NCBI GenBank assembly: GCA_948999435.1
Contig: CARJCM010000026.1
Location: 1 to 17,089 of the forward strand
From: an uncultured Bacilli bacterium
GTDB lineage: Bacteria; Bacillota_I; Bacilli_A; RF39; UBA660
DNA: 17,089 nucleotides
Reading direction: 5' to 3'
In this document: in pieces, positions 13,527-17,089 of the stretch
Layout of the letters: each line of letters opens with the position of its first letter
How positions within the stretch are numbered: position 1 is the first letter of the stretch
Translations under genes and position numbers: made by a program
Notes under the pieces: generated by a model
Seen by the model: the letters and a program-made list of their open reading frames with translations, nothing else
Databases searched by the model: none
Told to the model about the DNA's origin: nothing

Positions 13527-14915
13527 CTACTTTCTTATTTTAAAGTAGAAAGTTGAGCCTTTTTTCAAAGTACTTTTAACCCCATAATCAAATTTATGTT
13601 TAGTAAGTATTTCTTTTACAATTGAAAGTCCTATTCCAGTTGATACTACATTTCTTTGATGTTTCTTATCTTTCTTATAATACTTATCCCAAATATAAGG
13701 TATTTCATCTTTTTTTATGCCTTTACCAGTATCTTCAACTTCAAAAATATATTCTTTTCTAGTATTTTTAAGTCTAATTATAACTTTTTTATCACTACCA
13801 GTATAATTAATCGCGTTATTAATTAAATTATAAATTACTTGTGTAATTTTCTTTTTATCAGCATTTACTTCTGCTTTATCAGGAATCTCTATAATAAATT
13901 TATAATCTTCAGTTGTTTTAAGTATTTCATAACGAGTCATAACTTCTTTAATAACTTCACATAAATCAAATTTTTCTAAAGAAAGTTCATCCGCATTCGC
14001 TTGCATTTTTGATAAATCTAAAATATCATTAACTAAAACATTTAATCTTTCTGTTTCTTCAATAATTACATTTAAATCTTTTTCTCTTTTTTCTTTATCT
14101 TTATAAGAAATATCTCTTACCATTTCGGCATAAGCTCTAATCATAGTCAGTGGTGTTTTAAGGTCATGTGAAACATTAGCCATTAAATCTCTTCTTAAAG
14201 TATCTATTTTTGATAAATCTTTACTAACATGATTTAAAGTATTAGCAAGTTCATCAATTTCTAAAACATCACTACTATCAAATTCTATATTATAATTACC
14301 CTCTCCTAGTTCTTTAGCTTTTTTAGTTATTTTAGTAATCGGTTCCGTTATTTTATTACTTAAAAAATATGAAATAAAACAAGCAAGAACAATAACAATT
14401 AAAGTAATATAAAGAAGTTGTCCTTTTAAAACAATACTTGCTCCATCTAAATCTTCAAGTGGTGAATAAACAAATATTGTTCCATTAGCAACTTTTATCC
14501 CCGAAAGTATAGCTTTTGTATCACTTGATTTATTAATAAGTTTTATATATTGCATATCTTTATTAGAGTTAATAACATCTTTCATTAAATTATTTATTTG
14601 ACTATTATTTTTATTAAGGCCACATCCTACCATTAAAGTATTATAAAGTATTTTATCATTAGTATTTAAATAATATTCTATACAAACACTATTTTCATAA
14701 GCAATATTTTCTAGTTCACTAACTACTTCATTAGAATCATATTTTGCAATATCTTTAGCAATATTTTTAATTTTTTTAGTTTGATATTTTTCATAAGAAT
14801 ATTTAAGAAGTAAAGTTTGTGAAACCATTAAAAAAACTAATATAGTCACACTAAAAATAATTAAATATAATAAAGTTTTAAAATTAATACTATTAGTTTT
14901 ATTCCCTAGTTTCAA
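13527..14915 (-). CDS. Sensor histidine kinase (PhoR/envelope-sensor type)
   Basis: A 462-aa inner-membrane sensor kinase. Membrane helices at about 14-37 and 165-186 enclose an extracellular sensor domain (38-164) with two cysteines, C78 and C98. A HAMP linker follows (about 187-239, EPITKITKKAKELGEGNY). The HisKA domain has the phospho-accepting His250 in VSHDLKTPL. The HATPase_c domain has the N-box (NLINNAINYT, 363-372), G1 DTGKGI (395-400) and G2 TGIGLSIV (426-433). No PAS domain is present, unlike WalK. It starts at TTG 14915 with GGGG seven bases upstream and overlaps the regulator gene by 17 bp, so the two are co-expressed and probably coupled. The stimulus is unknown; the setting suggests envelope stress or wall synthesis. 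Confidence 0.9.
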   Translation of the reverse strand: MKLGNKTNSINFKTLLYLIIFSVTILVFLMVSQTLLLKYSYEKYQTKKIKNIAKDIAKYDSNEVVSELENIAYENSVCIEYYLNTNDKILYNTLMVGCGLNKNNSQINNLMKDVINSNKDMQYIKLINKSSDTKAILSGIKVANGTIFVYSPLEDLDGASIVLKGQLLYITLIVIVLACFISYFLSNKITEPITKITKKAKELGEGNYNIEFDSSDVLEIDELANTLNHVSKDLSKIDTLRRDLMANVSHDLKTPLTMIRAYAEMVRDISYKDKEKREKDLNVIIEETERLNVLVNDILDLSKMQANADELSLEKFDLCEVIKEVMTRYEILKTTEDYKFIIEIPDKAEVNADKKKITQVIYNLINNAINYTGSDKKVIIRLKNTRKEYIFEVEDTGKGIKKDEIPYIWDKYYKKDKKHQRNVVSTGIGLSIVKEILTKHKFDYGVKSTLKKGSTFYFKIRK

Positions 14916-15561
14916 GTTTATACCCCATTCCTCTAATTGTTTTAATTAAATCTCTATATTTACCTAAATTATTTCTTAAAGTTTTTACATGTGTATCAAC
15001 TGTTCTTTCATCACCAAAAAAATCATACCCCCAAACATTAGCAAGAATAGTTTCTCTAGATAAAGCTATATTTTTATTTTGAAATAAATATTTTAACAAA
15101 TCATATTCTTTAGGTGTTAAAAAAACATCTTTATCATCAATCGTTACTTCATGAGCTGAATCATTTAAAATTAAAGTTTGGTACTTATAAGTAACAAGTT
15201 CATTTTGAGTTCTTTTAGTCACAGCTTTAATTCTAGCGACTAACTCTTTTGGTGAAAAAGGTTTAGTTACATAATCATCAATACCTATATCAAAACCAAT
15301 TAATTTATCAAATTCCTCACTTCTAGCCGATAACACAATAAAAGGTACATCTTTAATTTTCTTTATTTCTTTTATAGCTTGATATCCATCCATTTTGGGC
15401 ATCATAATATCCATAACTACTAAATCAATATTATTATTATTTACGGCTTCAATTGCTTCTATCCCATTACTCGCTTCCATAACTTCATAATTATTCATAA
15501 TAAGATATTCTTTAATAACATCTCTTATTAAAACTTCATCATCACATATTAAAATCTTCAT
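14899..15561 (-). CDS. OmpR/PhoP-family response regulator
   Basis: A 220-aa regulator with a receiver domain (1-115) and a winged-helix DNA-binding domain (about 125-220). The acidic pair D7/D8, phospho-accepting D51 in VVMDIMMP, S78 and K100 (VTKPFSPKEL) are all in place. The wHTH has the OmpR-class LTPKEYDLLKYLFQN and VDTHVKTLRNNLG segments and the final IRGMGYKL. It begins at the ATG at 15561 with AGGAAGTG as SD. The kinase gene overlaps its end, making a standard two-gene system. Its own promoter carries two hexamers (15598-15614) of the type found upstream of the coiled-coil gene, so autoregulation is likely. Confidence 0.93.
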   Translation of the reverse strand: MKILICDDEVLIRDVIKEYLIMNNYEVMEASNGIEAIEAVNNNNIDLVVMDIMMPKMDGYQAIKEIKKIKDVPFIVLSARSEEFDKLIGFDIGIDDYVTKPFSPKELVARIKAVTKRTQNELVTYKYQTLILNDSAHEVTIDDKDVFLTPKEYDLLKYLFQNKNIALSRETILANVWGYDFFGDERTVDTHVKTLRNNLGKYRDLIKTIRGMGYKLETRE

Positions 15562-15584
15562 AGAACCACTTCCTATAAATATAT

Positions 15585-15614
15585 ATTATAACAGATTTGT
15601 GAAAAATAAATGAA
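15585..15614 (-). promoter_or_regulatory. Regulator promoter with two 11-bp-spaced boxes
   Basis: On the minus strand TTCATT (15609-15614) and TTCACA (15598-15603) are 11 bp apart, seven bases upstream of a perfect TATAAT (15585-15590). There is no good -35. The layout mirrors that at 13468-13510 and suggests positive autoregulation. Confidence 0.6.
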
Positions 15615-15624
15615 ATTTTATTTC

Positions 15625-15654
15625 AAAAAAAAGATATTATTGATTAATAATATC
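15625..15654 (-). terminator. Intrinsic terminator of the Ig-like surface-protein gene
   Basis: On the minus strand GATATTATT, loop AATC and AATAATATC (15633-15654) form a perfect 9-bp stem, then eight Ts. It overlaps the stop codon and separates this gene from the two-component operon downstream. Confidence 0.8.
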
Positions 15655-16954
15655 CTAAACTACAAGTATAGTCTTTACTTTCAAAAAATTGTTTTAATTC
15701 TCCATAAGATGTTGGAACTTCTGAACCTATTTCTGTAACTAAATCACTATAAGCTATTTTCTTGGTTAAAGTTAAAGTTAAATCTTCATCATCAAAAGAA
15801 GGAGCTCCTGTAATATCTGAATATGTAATCTCTGATTTATCTTTATTTTCATCTCTTAATTTTTCATATTCATCTTTACTCTCAAATTTAAAAGTATATT
15901 CTCTTTTAGTTGATTTATTAAAAGTATTATCTTCTTCATTTAAACCAAATTTATTTAATTCTTCATATTTATCGTTAGACTTAGAACATTTAAGAGACAT
16001 AATTGAAACACTATTTTCATTAACTATTAAAGTACCAGTAACTTCTACTTCATTTCCTGATTCATCTTTAACAATTATAGGTACATGATAAGAAGATGGT
16101 GTACTTAAATATTCTTTTAATTTAGCTTCATCTTTAAATGCATAACTACACTTAGAGAAATCTTTACATTCTGCGATAAAATCTTCAGCCGTAATTTCTT
16201 CATTAACACTAGCATTAACTTCTTTTAAAGTAACATCAGGTTTAGTTGTATCTACAATAGTAGCATTTCCCCAATAAGATTTATCTCCACAAGTAATTCT
16301 AAATCTATATTTAGCGCCAATAGTATTAGTATCAGTTATTTCTGAAGTATCAAAATTACAAACTGAACTATCTATATTATTAAAAATAGCATAATCATTT
16401 ATATCAGTTGATACATTTGAACCAGCTTCAATTTTAACTATTTTAGTTTGTACTGGAGGTTTATTAGTTTTATTAAGTAAAACATATACTCCTCCCCCAA
16501 CTGCACACAAAGCTAAAATGATTAATACCACAAATAAAGTTTTATTCATTCCTTTTTTCTTTGGTTTAATCGGTTCTGCAGGCTCTGCTATATTATTAAC
16601 AATTGGAATATCACTAATTGGTGGTACAGTTCCAATATCATTAAATACTGGTGCATTATCTATAACCTCAGGAATATCATAATTAACTGGTGCTACAGGT
16701 TCAAGTGGTGGCACCTCAGGTATAGCATTTATATCAGGCTCTACTTGAGTTTGATTATCTACTACTACCTCATTATTTAATACTTCTGGAGTAACACTAG
16801 GAACATCATCTAATACTTCCATTGGTTCTTCAGGAATTGGTGTAACTGGAGGTATATCATTAATAGGAACATTTAAATTTTGATTACTATTATCAACACT
16901 ACCTAAAGATACCGCATTTAATCCTTCATTATTATTTTCATTATTGCCATTCAT
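15644..16954 (-). CDS. Membrane-anchored protein with Pro-rich tail and Ig-like extracellular part
   Basis: About 436 aa. The N-terminal ~130 residues are disordered and rich in Pro, Val, Asn and Glu (PPVTPIPEEPMEVLDD and similar), with no signal peptide, so they are probably cytoplasmic. A basic KPKKKG stretch precedes one membrane helix (about 139-160, LFVVLIILALCAVGGGVYVL). The outer part includes a bacterial Ig-like or DUF5011-type unit (DTTKPDVTLKEVNASVNEEI, then VPIIVKDESGNEVEVTGTL). The last third is Glu/Lys-rich with a Cys in the final residues (TCSLGYY). The ATG at 16954 has AAGGGG about eight bases upstream; a start at 16981 lacks an SD. I do not know the role; a surface-structure or sensing protein is plausible. 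It lies upstream of the two-component operon but is separated from it by a terminator. Confidence 0.75.
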   Translation of the reverse strand: MNGNNENNNEGLNAVSLGSVDNSNQNLNVPINDIPPVTPIPEEPMEVLDDVPSVTPEVLNNEVVVDNQTQVEPDINAIPEVPPLEPVAPVNYDIPEVIDNAPVFNDIGTVPPISDIPIVNNIAEPAEPIKPKKKGMNKTLFVVLIILALCAVGGGVYVLLNKTNKPPVQTKIVKIEAGSNVSTDINDYAIFNNIDSSVCNFDTSEITDTNTIGAKYRFRITCGDKSYWGNATIVDTTKPDVTLKEVNASVNEEITAEDFIAECKDFSKCSYAFKDEAKLKEYLSTPSSYHVPIIVKDESGNEVEVTGTLIVNENSVSIMSLKCSKSNDKYEELNKFGLNEEDNTFNKSTKREYTFKFESKDEYEKLRDENKDKSEITYSDITGAPSFDDEDLTLTLTKKIAYSDLVTEIGSEVPTSYGELKQFFESKDYTCSLGYY

Positions 16955-16982
16955 AATTACAGCCCCTTTTACTATTATCATA

Positions 16983-17011
16983 ATTATAACTTAAAGAGTT
17001 TAAAAATGCAA
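16983..17011 (-). promoter_or_regulatory. Sigma-A promoter of the Ig-like surface-protein gene
   Basis: On the minus strand TTGCAT (17006-17011) and a perfect TATAAT (16983-16988) are separated by 17 bp, about 29 bp upstream of the ATG at 16954. Confidence 0.7.
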
Positions 17012-17056
17012 TTACTAAAAAAGAGAAATATCATTATTTGCCAATTTTCAAATGAA

Positions 17057-17083
17057 TTTCAGTTTTTAATAAATTAACTGAAA
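17057..17083. repeat. 8-bp inverted repeat near the window edge
   Basis: TTTCAGTT (17057-17064) and AACTGAAA (17076-17083) could form a stem with an 11-nt loop. No clear T-run follows on either strand within the window, so it may be a weak terminator of a gene outside the window or a protein-binding site. Confidence 0.4.
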
Positions 17084-17089
17084 TAAGTC

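Noticed and set aside
15563..15600. A dif-like sequence (ACTTCCTATAAATATATATTAT) resembling the Bacillus XerCD site
   Set aside because: The right arm does not match and the spacing is one base off; the same bases are explained by the -10 box and SD of the response-regulator gene.
15762..16088. A 108-aa plus-strand frame opposite the Ig-like surface-protein gene
   Set aside because: Ser/Leu-rich shadow of the real gene with no SD.
1..17089. Alternative genetic code (TGA as Trp)
   Set aside because: Conserved enzymes (MurD, CdaA, RlmB, kinase) are full length without in-frame TGA, and the tryptophans inspected are TGG.

Overview
The window is very AT-rich DNA of a low-GC, Gram-positive-type bacterium, probably an uncultured gut member of the Bacilli or a Mollicutes-like relative. 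That placement is an inference. It rests on base composition, a peptidoglycan toolkit (MurD, a SEDS polymerase, a GH73-type glucosaminidase), a c-di-AMP cyclase pair (CdaA-CdaR), an RlmB-SigH gene pair as found in Bacillus, and surface proteins of a kind frequent in gut Firmicutes. The standard code fits: tryptophans in the conserved proteins I checked are TGG, and every gene ends in TAA or TAG. No tRNA, rRNA, CRISPR array or intact mobile element is visible. Most genes lie on the minus strand; only mnmL and the SEDS gene lie on the plus strand.

Layout. 1-2.7 kb: an unknown helical protein diverges from an MnmL/YtqA-type radical SAM enzyme through interlocked promoters. mnmL converges on, and overlaps, an rlmB-sigH-like operon, and both ends share one hairpin. 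2.7-4.5 kb: a large anchored surface protein with a compositionally unusual, possibly hypervariable C-terminal patch. 4.7-8.25 kb: cell-wall genes (murD, glucosaminidase, SEDS) plus a small conserved-looking protein. 8.25-8.9 kb: an intergenic island with a 46-codon small ORF, an antisense structured hairpin ending in a U-run, and a separate, strongly supported small RNA with a consensus promoter, a 20-bp stem and an intrinsic terminator. 8.9-11.1 kb: cdaA-cdaR. 11.2-13.4 kb: a long coiled-coil protein followed by a DUF1292-like protein. 13.4-15.6 kb: an OmpR/PhoP-type two-component system. 15.6-17.0 kb: a membrane-anchored Ig-like surface protein.

How it fits together. The window is dominated by cell-envelope growth and surveillance: precursor synthesis (MurD), polymerisation (SEDS), cleavage (glucosaminidase), c-di-AMP signalling tied to envelope and turgor (CdaA/CdaR), and a sensor kinase system. 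The least expected signals are regulatory. The response-regulator promoter and a promoter upstream of the coiled-coil gene both carry TTCAYW-type hexamers at exact 11-bp spacing next to a -10 box. This suggests an autoregulated two-component circuit that also controls a leader RNA and possibly the coiled-coil protein. The intergenic island at 8.25-8.9 kb is the best place to look for something undescribed.
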